Positions 55,611 to 64,000 of a stretch of 64,000 nucleotides of DNA are shown here, one piece after another. The DNA comes from Alphaproteobacteria bacterium. GTDB lineage: Bacteria; Pseudomonadota; Alphaproteobacteria; Rhodobacterales; Rhodobacteraceae. The position numbers and the translations under genes are program-made. The stretch covers positions 1 through 64,000 of the forward strand of contig JASBSZ010000007.1 in NCBI GenBank assembly GCA_030148665.1. Direction: 5' to 3'. Each line of letters opens with the position of its first letter. The stretch's first letter is position 1. A model generated the notes under the pieces. It saw only the letters and a program-made list of their open reading frames with translations. It did no database searches and was not told where the DNA came from.

Positions 55611-56644
55611 TCCTGCCCCCCGAAACCGTCATTTTCCAGATCATATTTCACCATGCAGGCCACCAGTTCGCGAAAGCTGACCTCGCGTTTCCAGCCAAGC
55701 TCGGCTTCGGCCTTTGACGGGTCGCCCAACAGCAGCTCGACCTCGGCCGGGCGGAAATATTGTGGGTCGATCTCGACCCGCAGCTTGCCGGTGGCGGCGT
55801 CATAGCCCTTTTCATCGACACCCTCGCCGCGCCATTCAATGGTGACACCGACCTCGGCAAAGGCCGCCTCGACGAATTCACGCACGGTATGGGTCTCACC
55901 GGTGGCGATCACATAATCGCGGGGTTCGTCTTGCTGCAGCATCAACCACATCGCCTGCACATAATCCCGCGCATGGCCCCAGTCGCGCTTGGCGTCGATA
56001 TTTCCAAGCCGCAGCACCTCTTGCCGGCCCTGATGGATGCGGGCCACCGCCTGGGTGATCTTTTTCGTGACAAAGGTTTCGCCCCTGCGCGGGCTCTCGT
56101 GGTTGAACAGGATGCCATTGCAGGCATACATCCCGTATGCCTCGCGGTAGTTCACCGTCACCCAATAGGCATAGAGCTTGGCCGCGCCATAGGGCGATTT
56201 GGGGTAGAACGGGGTGGTTTCCGACTGGGGCTCGGTCCCCGGAATGCCGCCGAACAGCTCGGATGTCGAGGCCTGATAAAAGCGGCATTGCACCTTGCTG
56301 TCGCGGATCGCGTCCAGCAGGCGCACGGTGCCGATGCCGGTGACCTCGGCCGTGTATTCGGGCACCTCGAAGCTGACACCAACATGGCTTTGCGCGCCGA
56401 GATTGTAGATCTCGGTCGGGTTGATCTCGGAGATCAGCCGATGCAGGTTCGAGCTGTCGGCAAGGTCGCCATGATAGGTATGCAGGCGCGGATGTTCCAG
56501 CAGATGGTCGATGCGCGGCGTGGTGAATACGCTGGCCCGACGCTGGATCGCGTGAACCTCGTAACCCTTGTCGAGCAGCAGTTCGGCCAGATAGCTGCCG
56601 TCCTGGCCCGTGATGCCGGTGAGAAATGCGGTTTTTTCTGTCAC
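55607..56644 (-). CDS. gmd: GDP-mannose 4,6-dehydratase
   Basis: This 345-aa short-chain dehydrogenase-fold enzyme has the nucleotide motif [38 protein letters not shown] with the catalytic Ser/Thr, [10 protein letters not shown] with the Tyr-Lys pair, [16 protein letters not shown], and [17 protein letters not shown]. It converts GDP-mannose to GDP-4-keto-6-deoxymannose. GTG at 56644 is chosen as start because the family begins there; a TTG at 56674 is the other option. It heads the five-gene sugar operon. Confidence 0.95.
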   Translation of the reverse strand: MTEKTAFLTGITGQDGSYLAELLLDKGYEVHAIQRRASVFTTPRIDHLLEHPRLHTYHGDLADSSNLHRLISEINPTEIYNLGAQSHVGVSFEVPEYTAEVTGIGTVRLLDAIRDSKVQCRFYQASTSELFGGIPGTEPQSETTPFYPKSPYGAAKLYAYWVTVNYREAYGMYACNGILFNHESPRRGETFVTKKITQAVARIHQGRQEVLRLGNIDAKRDWGHARDYVQAMWLMLQQDEPRDYVIATGETHTVREFVEAAFAEVGVTIEWRGEGVDEKGYDAATGKLRVEIDPQYFRPAEVELLLGDPSKAEAELGWKREVSFRELVACMVKYDLENDGFGGQE

Positions 56645-56776
56645 TGTTCCAATCCCGATTTTGCCGATACCCAAACCATATTTCGCGACGTTACACCAGC
56701 CATGTTTTCATGCGCGCCTTGACCGGGGCGCGCCGGTGTATTTCCATAGCCTTGCACCCCGGACAAGGATCCGCCG

Positions 56777-58036
56777 ATGACCAATTCACGAATACCCGGA
56801 TTTCACAACCTCGACCGCAATCAGCGTCTGGAGCGTATCGCCCGTGAAACGGGGCTTGAGGCCGATGATCTGGCGCGCTTCAAGGCGGCCTCGGAAGCCG
56901 AGGGCGATCTGGCCGACAACCTGTCGGAAAACGTGATCGGGGTGATGTCGGTGCCGCTGGGCATTGCCACCAACCTGATCGTCGATGGCGTTGACGTTCT
57001 GGTGCCGATGGCGACCGAGGAAAGCAGCGTGGTTGCGGCTGTCTGTAACGGCGCGCGCGCCTGCCGCGATGCGGGGGGTGTGATGACTTCGGCCGACGCC
57101 CCGCGAATGATCGCGCAGGTGCAGGTGACGGAGGTTGCCGACCCTGCCGGCGCACGGGCGCGTCTGTACGAAAAACATGGCGAAATCAAACGCCTGTGCA
57201 ACGAATGCGACCCGATGCTTGTGAAACTGGGCGGCGGGTTTGTCGATATCGAGCTGCGCCTTGTCGCCGACATGGTGGTGCTGCACCTGATCGTTGATGT
57301 GCGCGACGCGATGGGGGCAAACGCCGTCAACACCATGGCCGAAAAACTCGCCCCCCATGTCGAGGAATGGACCGGCGGGCGTGTGGGGCTGCGGATATTG
57401 TCGAACCTTGCCGACAGGCGCCTCGTGCGGGCGCGCGCCACATGGCCGGCCAGCGTGATCGGGGCCGACACCGTTGACGGCATCATCAATGCCTACCGCT
57501 TTGCCGCCGCCGATCCCTATCGTGCGGCCACCCACAACAAGGGCATCATGAACGGCGTGTCGGCCGTGGCGCTGGCAACCGGCAACGATACCCGCGCGCT
57601 CGAGGCCGGGGCCCATGCCTTTGCCGCAATCGGCGGCTATGGCCCGCTATCGCGCTGGGAAAAGACCAAGGCCGGTGATCTGTCCGGCGTCATCGAGCTG
57701 CCGCTGGCAATGGGTATAGTCGGCGGCGCCACGCGGGCGCATCCAACCGCGCAGATGGCGCTAAGGATCATGGGCGCCGACACTGCCGACCGTCTGGCGC
57801 GCGTCACGGCGGCGGTCGGGCTGGTGCAGAACTTCTCGGCCCTCAGGGCACTGGCAACCGAAGGCATCCAGCGCGGCCATATGGGGCTGCACGCCCGCAA
57901 CGTGGCGATCGCCGTCGGCGCCAAGGGGGACGAGATCGACGCGGTTGCGCGAAGGATCATCGCCCGCGATGTCGTGCGCGAGGATGCGGCCTGCGAGGTG
58001 CTGGAGGAATTGCGGGCGAGCGGGGCGGAATCCTGA
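56777..58036 (+). CDS. mvaA: Class II hydroxymethylglutaryl-CoA reductase
   Basis: This 419-aa soluble bacterial-type HMG-CoA reductase carries the class signature ENVIG at 51-55. Probable catalytic residues are E82 (TEESSVVA), K255 (THNKGIMNG), D271 (GNDTR) and H372 (GLHARNVA). Class II enzymes often run from mevalonate to HMG-CoA in mevalonate degradation. No other mevalonate-pathway gene is in the window, so direction is open. It diverges from gmd and converges on a HAAT transporter operon. Confidence 0.93.
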   Translation: MTNSRIPGFHNLDRNQRLERIARETGLEADDLARFKAASEAEGDLADNLSENVIGVMSVPLGIATNLIVDGVDVLVPMATEESSVVAAVCNGARACRDAGGVMTSADAPRMIAQVQVTEVADPAGARARLYEKHGEIKRLCNECDPMLVKLGGGFVDIELRLVADMVVLHLIVDVRDAMGANAVNTMAEKLAPHVEEWTGGRVGLRILSNLADRRLVRARATWPASVIGADTVDGIINAYRFAAADPYRAATHNKGIMNGVSAVALATGNDTRALEAGAHAFAAIGGYGPLSRWEKTKAGDLSGVIELPLAMGIVGGATRAHPTAQMALRIMGADTADRLARVTAAVGLVQNFSALRALATEGIQRGHMGLHARNVAIAVGAKGDEIDAVARRIIARDVVREDAACEVLEELRASGAES

Positions 58037-58098
58037 CCCCGAGGGCGCGCGTCCTGCAAGATCATTCCATCGCAAACGGGTCGCGGCCTCGCGCACCC

Positions 58099-58797
58099 TC
58101 AAACCCCCACATACCGGTGCACAAGGCTTTCATTCGCGCGCAGGTCGTCAGGCGTGGCCTCAAGCGCGTTGCGGCCGTTTTCGATGAAGATCACCCTGTC
58201 GGCAACCTCAAGCACGGCCTCGACCCGCTGCTCGACCAGGATGATCGCCACCCCTTGCGCCCGCAGCTCGACCACCGCCGCGCGGATCATTGCTATCATC
58301 GAGGGTTGCAGCCCTTCGGTCGGCTCGTCCAGCAACAACACCCTGGGACGAAGGCACAATGCGCGCGCGGTCGCCAGCATCTGCTGTTCGCCGCCTGAAA
58401 GCGTCTCGGCGCGTTGATCCATGCGCTCGCGCAGGCGGGGAAACATGGTCAGGACGTGTTCCAGCACCTCATCCCCCTGCCCGCGGGTCATCAGCCCGAC
58501 CTGCAGGTTCTCGGCCACCGTCAGTTCGGCAAACAGACGCCGGCCCTGCGGGATATAGCCGACACCCTGGCGGGGCACCTTATAGGCGGGCAGGTCGTTC
58601 AAAGGCACACCCTCCAGCAGGATTTCGCCGCTGCGCGCACGCACCAGCCCCATGATGGTTTTCAGCAAGGTCGTCTTGCCGGCCCCGTTGCGCCCCAGCA
58701 GGCACAGGATTTCACCTGCCTTGACGCCCAGCGACAGGTCGTGCAGCACCTGCACCTTGCCGTAACCCGCGCTTATGTGCCGAACCTCCAGCATCAT
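58099..58797 (-). CDS. HAAT-family ABC transporter ATP-binding protein (LivF-like), second system
   Basis: This 232-aa ATPase has GRNGAGKTTLLK, TLSGGEQQMLATAR and VLLLDEPTEGLQPSM, and fits LivF in length. It is the last gene of the second HAAT operon, overlapping livG by four bases. It ends 62 bp from the converging mvaA. Confidence 0.92.
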   Translation of the reverse strand: MMLEVRHISAGYGKVQVLHDLSLGVKAGEILCLLGRNGAGKTTLLKTIMGLVRARSGEILLEGVPLNDLPAYKVPRQGVGYIPQGRRLFAELTVAENLQVGLMTRGQGDEVLEHVLTMFPRLRERMDQRAETLSGGEQQMLATARALCLRPRVLLLDEPTEGLQPSMIAMIRAAVVELRAQGVAIILVEQRVEAVLEVADRVIFIENGRNALEATPDDLRANESLVHRYVGV

Positions 58798-59513
58798 CCC
58801 CCCAGATAGGCGGCCTGCACCACCTCGTTTGCGTGGATTTCCTCGGGCGTGCCCTCGGCGATGATGGCGCCGAAATTCATCACCGTGATCTTTTGCGCCA
58901 GCGCCATGACCACGTCGATATTATGTTCGATCAGCAGAACGGTGGTGTCGCGGGCGACCTCGCGGATCAGGCGGATGAAATCGGCGATTTCCCCATCCGA
59001 CAGCCCCTGCGTCGGCTCGTCCAGAATCAACAACCGGGGCCGCTGGCCCAGCCCCATGGCGATTTCCAGCAGGCGCTGGTGGCCATAGGCCATGTCTGCG
59101 GCCACCTGCTCGGCGCGATCCAGCAGGCCGACACGTTCCAGCAGGGCATCAGACGCGGCGGCCAACTGCCCCCGATCCGCACCAAGGCAGCGCTGGACGG
59201 ACAGTTCGACATTTTCCCGCACGCTCAGCGCATCAAAGATCGAGGTGATCTGAAAGGTATAGGCAATGCCCATCTGCACCCGCTTGTGGGCAGGCATGCG
59301 CGTGACATCGCGCCCGGCAAAGGTGATCTGCCCGTTTGATGCCGGTATGCGCCCGCACAGCATGGAAACGAATGTGGTCTTGCCCGCACCATTCGGCCCG
59401 ATCAGGGCGCGGATCTCGCCCTCGGGCAGGTCGAAATCGACGTTCTCGACCGCGCGCAACCCACCGAAATGGCGGGAAAGGCCGCGGGTGGAAAGCAGGA
59501 TCACGGCAGCCAT
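58794..59513 (-). CDS. HAAT-family ABC transporter ATP-binding protein (LivG-like), second system
   Basis: This 239-aa ATPase has GPNGAGKTTFVSM, a signature replaced by MAYGHQRLLEIA, and ILDEPTQGLSD. The ATG at 59513 is used; a GTG at 59522 is possible. It lies inside the 3' end of livM and overlaps livF, so the operon is compact. Confidence 0.9.
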   Translation of the reverse strand: MAAVILLSTRGLSRHFGGLRAVENVDFDLPEGEIRALIGPNGAGKTTFVSMLCGRIPASNGQITFAGRDVTRMPAHKRVQMGIAYTFQITSIFDALSVRENVELSVQRCLGADRGQLAAASDALLERVGLLDRAEQVAADMAYGHQRLLEIAMGLGQRPRLLILDEPTQGLSDGEIADFIRLIREVARDTTVLLIEHNIDVVMALAQKITVMNFGAIIAEGTPEEIHANEVVQAAYLGG

Positions 59514-60436
59514 TTCGCCCACCTTTCCCTGACCACCCCCATGATGCCGCGCCGGGCATACATCGTCAGCAGCACCAGAACGATACCTGCGACCAGCAAA
59601 TGCGCATCGGTAAACGAGGACGAGATATCGCGCAGATAGAACATGAACAGCGTGCCGACAAACGGCCCGATCACCGTGCCCGGCCCGCCCAGCAGAACAT
59701 ACAGCAGCGGCAGGATGGAAAACGGCACTTCGGCGAAACTGGCGCCGACCGAGCCGAACAACAGCCCATAGGCCGCCCCTGCAGCGCCCGCCATTGTGCC
59801 CGACAGCACCACCGCAAACAGCTTGTGCGCCCAGCTGTCATAGCCCAGCATCCGGGCGCGTTCCTCGTTTTCGCGAATGGCGACCAATACGCGGCCCGTG
59901 CGCGAACGCACCAGCCAGACCATCCCCAGAAGGGCGATCGCAAACAGCAACAGCGCCGCGAAATAGCGCGTGGTCGGGTCGGACAGGTCAAACCCCGCAA
60001 CCTGGCGCACCGCCTGCGGAATGACAAAACCCTCATCCCCCCGGGTCAGCGGGTTGAAATACAGGATCAACAGATAGATCGCCTGGCTGAACATCAGCGT
60101 CACGATCATGAAGGCCACGCCGATGGTGCGCAGCGCCAACAGGCCGACGCCAAGCGAGAACAGGATCGACGCGATGATCCCGATACCAAAGGCCGGTGCC
60201 GCAGCCATGTCAAACAGCCTGATCGACAGCCCCGCGCCATACATGCCCACGGCAAAGAACATGGCGTGGCCCAGGCTCAGCAGCCCGGTATAGCCGAACA
60301 TCACGTTATAGCCCATGGCATAGACCGCCAGCACCATGATGCGGGCCAGATTGCCCGAATGGTAAACCGGCAGTATGAACTGCAACACCGCAAGCACGAT
60401 GATCGCGCCGATATGAAATGTCAGCGCGCGGCTCAT
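59501..60436 (-). CDS. HAAT-family ABC transporter permease (LivM-like), second system
   Basis: This 311-aa inner-membrane permease has the motif GYNVMFGYTGLLSLGHAMFFAVGMY near residue 40 and about nine hydrophobic segments. It overlaps the upstream livH by four bases. Confidence 0.92.
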   Translation of the reverse strand: MSRALTFHIGAIIVLAVLQFILPVYHSGNLARIMVLAVYAMGYNVMFGYTGLLSLGHAMFFAVGMYGAGLSIRLFDMAAAPAFGIGIIASILFSLGVGLLALRTIGVAFMIVTLMFSQAIYLLILYFNPLTRGDEGFVIPQAVRQVAGFDLSDPTTRYFAALLLFAIALLGMVWLVRSRTGRVLVAIRENEERARMLGYDSWAHKLFAVVLSGTMAGAAGAAYGLLFGSVGASFAEVPFSILPLLYVLLGGPGTVIGPFVGTLFMFYLRDISSSFTDAHLLVAGIVLVLLTMYARRGIMGVVRERWAKWLP

Positions 60437-61359
60437 GCGGGCTTTTTCCCGAACAGGCCCTGCGGGCGATAGACCAGCACCATCGCCACCAGCAATGTCG
60501 CCAGGATCTTGGCCAGCGTCGGCGAGAAAAAGACCGAGATGATGCCGTTGCTCATCCCGATCAGGATGGCCGCCAGAACCGTACCGCGCAGGCTGCCCAG
60601 CCCGCCGATGATGACGACGATAAAGCTCAGCAACAGGGGATCGCCCCCCATCAGGTAATGCGCCTGCTGGATCGGCACCACCAGCACCGCCCCCAGCGCC
60701 GCCAGCGCCGCGCCAAAGCCGAAGGTCAGCGCATAGACCCGCTGCACCGGAATACCGAATGCCAGTGCCGTTTCGCGGTCAAGCTGGGTTGCCCGCAGGA
60801 TCAGCCCCAGCCGCGAGCGCGCCATCAGCAGCCATACCCCAAGGCCCGCAACGATGGCCGCCGCCACGACAAACAGCTTGTATGACGTGGTGGACAGCCC
60901 CCAGGGGAAATAGAATTCCAGCCCCTTGTCGGTGAATTCGAACCACGGGATCGCGATGCGCTGGTTGAAGGGCGGAGTCACCGGATGCGCATCGGGGCCA
61001 TAGGTCATCAGGGTGATCTGCTGGATGACATAAAGCATGCCGATGGTGGCAACGATGGTGCGCTCGGGGTCATGATCCAGCCGCCGCAGGATCAGCCAGT
61101 CGGCCGCAGCCGCCAGCACCCCCACCAGCAACGGCGCAACGATCAGCGCGGCGACAAAACCGACGACCGGCGCGCCGCCGATGCTATTGGCCACGCCATA
61201 GGCGAACACCGCGCCGAGCATGAAAAACTCGCCATGGGCAACATTCACCACCCGCATGACCCCGAACACCAGCGACAGGCCCAGCGCCGTCAGCGTCAGC
61301 ACCGAGGCCTGGACCAGCCCTTCGAGGATCGCAAGTATCAGGTGAGGTCCGAATTCCAT
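60433..61359 (-). CDS. HAAT-family ABC transporter permease (LivH-like), second system
   Basis: This 308-aa inner-membrane permease has LSLVFGVMRVVNVAHGEFFMLGA near residue 25 and about eight helices. It follows the binding-protein gene by 79 bp, which hold a strong hairpin. Confidence 0.92.
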   Translation of the reverse strand: MEFGPHLILAILEGLVQASVLTLTALGLSLVFGVMRVVNVAHGEFFMLGAVFAYGVANSIGGAPVVGFVAALIVAPLLVGVLAAAADWLILRRLDHDPERTIVATIGMLYVIQQITLMTYGPDAHPVTPPFNQRIAIPWFEFTDKGLEFYFPWGLSTTSYKLFVVAAAIVAGLGVWLLMARSRLGLILRATQLDRETALAFGIPVQRVYALTFGFGAALAALGAVLVVPIQQAHYLMGGDPLLLSFIVVIIGGLGSLRGTVLAAILIGMSNGIISVFFSPTLAKILATLLVAMVLVYRPQGLFGKKPA

Positions 61360-61401
61360 TCGGGAAAGCCGCCCGTCGTCAGGTATGATCGGATAACATC
61401 A

Positions 61402-61433
61402 GCCGGGCCACCCCGTTTACAGGATGGCCCGGC
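61402..61433. other. Stem-loop between the second binding-protein gene and livH
   Basis: GCCGGGCCA pairs with TGGCCCGGC, with CC/GG inside, 6 bp after the binding-protein stop on the minus strand. It mirrors the hairpin after the first transporter's binding-protein gene at 11072-11099. Confidence 0.6.
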
Positions 61434-61438
61434 CCTGT

Positions 61439-62731
61439 TCAGAACGACATCTTGGTGTAGTCCACCTCGTCGGGGTAAAAGGTATCCTCGATCGAGGTCC
61501 GGTGCACCACTTCCAGACGCCCGCCATTGACCCGGCTGATATACTGGTGCCCGAAAACCTGATGGGTGCGCCCGTTGAATATCTTGGCGCCCTGCGGATG
61601 ATCGCGCCCCTCGGCCATGTCGGTCATGGCCTCGACGGCCTCGATCAGCGCGGCGCGATCCCCGGGCCCGCGATAATTGGCGGCCTCCATCCCGGCCTTG
61701 ACGACATTCAGTGTCTCCCAGCAGCCCCACATATGGGCATAGGTGGAAACATCCCTGGGATCGTCGATTGATGCACCGTTGTCATCGACCCCGACAGCGG
61801 CACGATAGAACCTGTCATACTCGGTCTGGTTCTTTTGCGCATAACGCGGGTTGCCTTCCCAGAAATAGGTGCCCTCCAGGAATTCGAGCCCGGGTGTTTT
61901 CAGGTCAACCGCCTCGAGGCTGTCGATAAAACCAAAGATCTCGGGCCGGGAGGGGCCAAAGAATTCGCCCATCTCCTTGACAAAGGTCAGTACCGACGGC
62001 CCCACCATGACATGGTACAGAACCTCGGTATCGCGGGGAATCTTGGCGAAATACTTGGTAAAGCTGGTTTCCGTCGGCGGAATGGCGATCTTGGCGATCA
62101 CATTGCCGCCCTGCTTTTCGATTGCCGCGCTGAAATAGTCGCGGTGGTCATGGCCAAAGGCAAAATCGGGAAAGATCATGGTGACCTTCTTGCCCAGATT
62201 GGCGGCGACAAAGGGGGCCATCGCCTGAACCTGGCTTTTCACGTCGGTGATGCCGGGTTGCAATGTCCAGCGGTTCAGCATGCCGCTGGCAACGTGATGG
62301 CCCTCGGACACCACGAAATACGGGATCTTCAGCTCGCCCGCACGCGGGGCCGAGCCGATCACCACATGGCTGAACAGCGTACCGAAAGCGATATCGGCCT
62401 TGTGCTGGGTGGCGAATTTCTCGACCACCTCGGCACCGCGTTTCGGATCGGTGCCGTCATCCTCGGCGATGATCTCGACCGGACGGCCGTTGATGCCGCC
62501 ATTGTCATTGATGTATTTTGCAACCGCATTGGTGGTGCGTTCGTACCAGCGTCCATAGGCGGCACCTATTCCGGTGCGGTGCACCTGAAAGCCGATCCTG
62601 ATCGGCTGATCCGTGGCGGCCTGGGCAAAGGGCACAAGGCCCGGCATCGTACTGGCGGCACCGATTGCGGCCATGCCTTTCAGTACCTTGCGCCGGCTGG
62701 CAATGACATTGTCGCGTTTCTCAGGTTTCAT
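61439..62731 (-). CDS. Tat-exported substrate-binding protein, second HAAT system
   Basis: This 430-aa Peripla_BP_6-like protein has a twin-arginine signal (SRRKVLKGMAAIGAAS). Lobes show FQVHRTGIGAAYGRW, VSEGHHVASGML and GYWETLNV-like WGCWETLNVVKAG. The start at 62731 has GGGAGAAG upstream. Tat export of a HAAT binding protein is less common than Sec. The substrate cannot be read; nearness to HMG-CoA reductase suggests a branched organic acid such as mevalonate, as inference. Confidence 0.9.
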   Translation of the reverse strand: MKPEKRDNVIASRRKVLKGMAAIGAASTMPGLVPFAQAATDQPIRIGFQVHRTGIGAAYGRWYERTTNAVAKYINDNGGINGRPVEIIAEDDGTDPKRGAEVVEKFATQHKADIAFGTLFSHVVIGSAPRAGELKIPYFVVSEGHHVASGMLNRWTLQPGITDVKSQVQAMAPFVAANLGKKVTMIFPDFAFGHDHRDYFSAAIEKQGGNVIAKIAIPPTETSFTKYFAKIPRDTEVLYHVMVGPSVLTFVKEMGEFFGPSRPEIFGFIDSLEAVDLKTPGLEFLEGTYFWEGNPRYAQKNQTEYDRFYRAAVGVDDNGASIDDPRDVSTYAHMWGCWETLNVVKAGMEAANYRGPGDRAALIEAVEAMTDMAEGRDHPQGAKIFNGRTHQVFGHQYISRVNGGRLEVVHRTSIEDTFYPDEVDYTKMSF

Positions 62732-63001
62732 GGCAGCTTCTCCCTCGCAGCGTCGGCTCCGGGCCTGTCGGGGTGCAAGTTCAGCCCCCAACGGTACCCG
62801 GACGGTGAATGTGTGAACAGGAACTCCGGTCTTTCCCCCTCACCCCGTGTTACAGGACAAAGGGCGATGTCGGCAACCTTGACCGGCCTGAGGGCGGCAA
62901 TCTCGCACCTTGCTGACCGCAGGTAATCCTTGGAGCTGCCCCGCGCATGGATTACCCTTGCACCATCCGCCATGCGGCCTAGCCACAAGGACAAGACCGA
63001 A
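62732..63001. other. Divergent intergenic region between binding-protein and iorA-like genes
   Basis: This 270-bp region holds no credible gene. The best rightward promoter-like pair is TTGCAC, 16 nt, TAGCCA (about 62959-62986), which is weak. No repeat or riboswitch fold was recognised. Confidence 0.3.
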
Positions 63002-63460
63002 ATGGAACTGACAGTCAACGGCAAGACATACAACGTCGATGTCCCGCCAGACATGCCGCTGTTGTGGGTCTTGCGCGACGAGCTGGGCCTTGCAGGTACG
63101 AAATTCGGCTGCGGCGTTGCGGCCTGTGGTGCCTGCACCGTACATGTCGGCGGGCAGGCGGTACGATCATGCGTGACGCCGGTGGCCGACGTCGATGGCC
63201 CGGTGACCACGATCAAGGGGATCGGCACGCCGCAGGCATTGTCGATCATCCAGCAGGCATGGATCGAAAACCAGGTTGCCCAGTGCGGATATTGCCAGTC
63301 CGGGCAGATCATGCAGGCCGCGGCATTGCTGGCCGAAAACCCCGCGCCGACCGATGACGATATCGACGCGGCAATGGAGGGGAACCTCTGCCGCTGTGGC
63401 ACCTATCCACGTATCCGCGCCGCAATTCATGCCGCCGCGCGACGTCTGCAGGAGGGCTGA
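63002..63460 (+). CDS. [2Fe-2S] subunit of an isoquinoline 1-oxidoreductase-type molybdenum hydroxylase
   Basis: This 152-aa ferredoxin-like subunit has cysteines in [15 protein letters not shown] and [13 protein letters not shown]...[15 protein letters not shown], giving two [2Fe-2S] clusters. Such subunits hand electrons from a molybdenum subunit directly to cytochromes, without an FAD subunit. The ATG at 63002 is chosen; an upstream frame lacks support. The large subunit starts three bases downstream. Confidence 0.92.
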   Translation: MELTVNGKTYNVDVPPDMPLLWVLRDELGLAGTKFGCGVAACGACTVHVGGQAVRSCVTPVADVDGPVTTIKGIGTPQALSIIQQAWIENQVAQCGYCQSGQIMQAAALLAENPAPTDDDIDAAMEGNLCRCGTYPRIRAAIHAAARRLQEG

Positions 63461-63463
63461 TCC

Positions 63464-64000
63464 ATGGGACGGGCCGGAACCATCGCGCGTCGCAGCTTCA
63501 TGATCGGCTCGGCCGCCATTCTGGGCGGCATCGCCTTTGGCGCGTACAAGCTACGACAGGAACCGCCCAACCCCCTTGTGCCGGGCAAGGGGCAGGAAAC
63601 GCTGAATCCCTATATCCTGATCGACGGCGACGGCGTGACCATCATCACCCCGCGCGCCGAAATGGGACAGGGCAACCAGACGACCCTGGCGGCCATGGTG
63701 GCCGAGGAACTCGACCTCGCCTGGGGCAGCTTTCGCATCATGCACGGCCCGCCTGCGGCCGCCTACGCCAACCGGGTACTGCTGGGCGCGGGGCTGCCGT
63801 TCAAGGATTACGAGGAACGTTCCTCGATCCAGCAGATGTTCGAACGCGTTCTGGAGGACGTGCCCAAGCTGCTGGCGCTGCAGGTCACCGGCGGATCAAC
63901 TGCCATGCGGGACGGCTTCGTCAAGATGCGCGTGGCCGGGGCATCTGCGCGCGCGGTGTTGATGGAAACGGCCGCCCGCAAATGGGGTGTCGAGGCAACA
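63464..64000 (+). CDS. Molybdenum subunit of isoquinoline 1-oxidoreductase-type hydroxylase (partial)
   Basis: This open frame of 179 codons runs off the right edge. It begins MGRAGTIARRSFMIGSAAI, a Tat-type signal or anchor, then YILIDGDGVTIITPRAEMGQGNQTT, the N-terminal cofactor segment of IorB-like xanthine-oxidase family subunits. GGAGGG precedes the ATG. These periplasmic enzymes hydroxylate heterocycles or aldehydes; the substrate is unknown. The rest of the gene is outside the window. Confidence 0.9.
   Translation, partial: MGRAGTIARRSFMIGSAAILGGIAFGAYKLRQEPPNPLVPGKGQETLNPYILIDGDGVTIITPRAEMGQGNQTTLAAMVAEELDLAWGSFRIMHGPPAAAYANRVLLGAGLPFKDYEERSSIQQMFERVLEDVPKLLALQVTGGSTAMRDGFVKMRVAGASARAVLMETAARKWGVEAT

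Overview
The window looks like a chromosomal piece from an alphaproteobacterium of the Rhodobacteraceae (Roseobacter/Paracoccus type). This is inferred from the 16S rRNA fragment and rRNA leader, the high GC content, CTTG-type promoters, a complete sox cluster, a short zinc-free L36, and many binding-protein-dependent transporters. No transposase, phage gene, plasmid replication gene or CRISPR array was seen, so it reads as ordinary chromosome carrying dense metabolic cassettes.

Layout. 1-1121: 5' third of a 16S rRNA gene (minus strand, cut by the window edge) with leader, boxA and promoter. 1122-8870: msrPQ, a secreted DUF302 protein, a DUF962/Mpo1-like membrane protein, clpB with a heat-shock-type promoter, pyrF, an N-formylglutamate amidohydrolase, tRNA-Val(GAC) and rpmJ. 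8871-17349: one long minus-strand operon of an acyl-CoA synthetase, a complete branched-chain-amino-acid-type (HAAT) ABC transporter and a PaaK-like CoA ligase. A hybrid histidine kinase, an OmpR-type regulator and a 54-aa membrane protein (17564-20373) diverge from it. 20425-31004: a periplasmic 5'-nucleotidase, an orphan formate dehydrogenase alpha subunit, two saccharopine dehydrogenases (LYS1-like and LYS9-like) and dnaE.

31130-40934 is a purine cassette: 5-hydroxyisourate hydrolase, xdhABC, and a BMP-family nucleoside-type ABC transporter fused to xdhC by an overlapping start; it ends in a strong terminator. 41015-51256 is the thiosulfate-oxidation region: a zinc alcohol dehydrogenase, soxT-soxR-soxS leftward and soxV-X-Y-Z-A-B-C-D rightward from a shared promoter region with a candidate SoxR operator. 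SoxD is short and has one haem, and soxW and soxEFGH are missing. matB follows.

52894-56644 is a minus-strand nucleotide-sugar operon (gmd, RmlC-like, cupin, methyltransferase, DegT aminotransferase), probably for an unusual 6-deoxy or 4-amino hexose. 56777-62731 holds a class II HMG-CoA reductase converging on a second complete HAAT ABC transporter. 63002-64000 starts an isoquinoline-oxidoreductase-type molybdenum hydroxylase, cut by the right edge.

The best candidates for something not yet described are the short-SoxD sox system with its repeated AGAATT(T)G promoter motif, the five-gene GDP-sugar operon, the CoA-ligase/transporter/two-component cluster with its small membrane protein, and a two-copy intergenic element found in divergent promoter regions.
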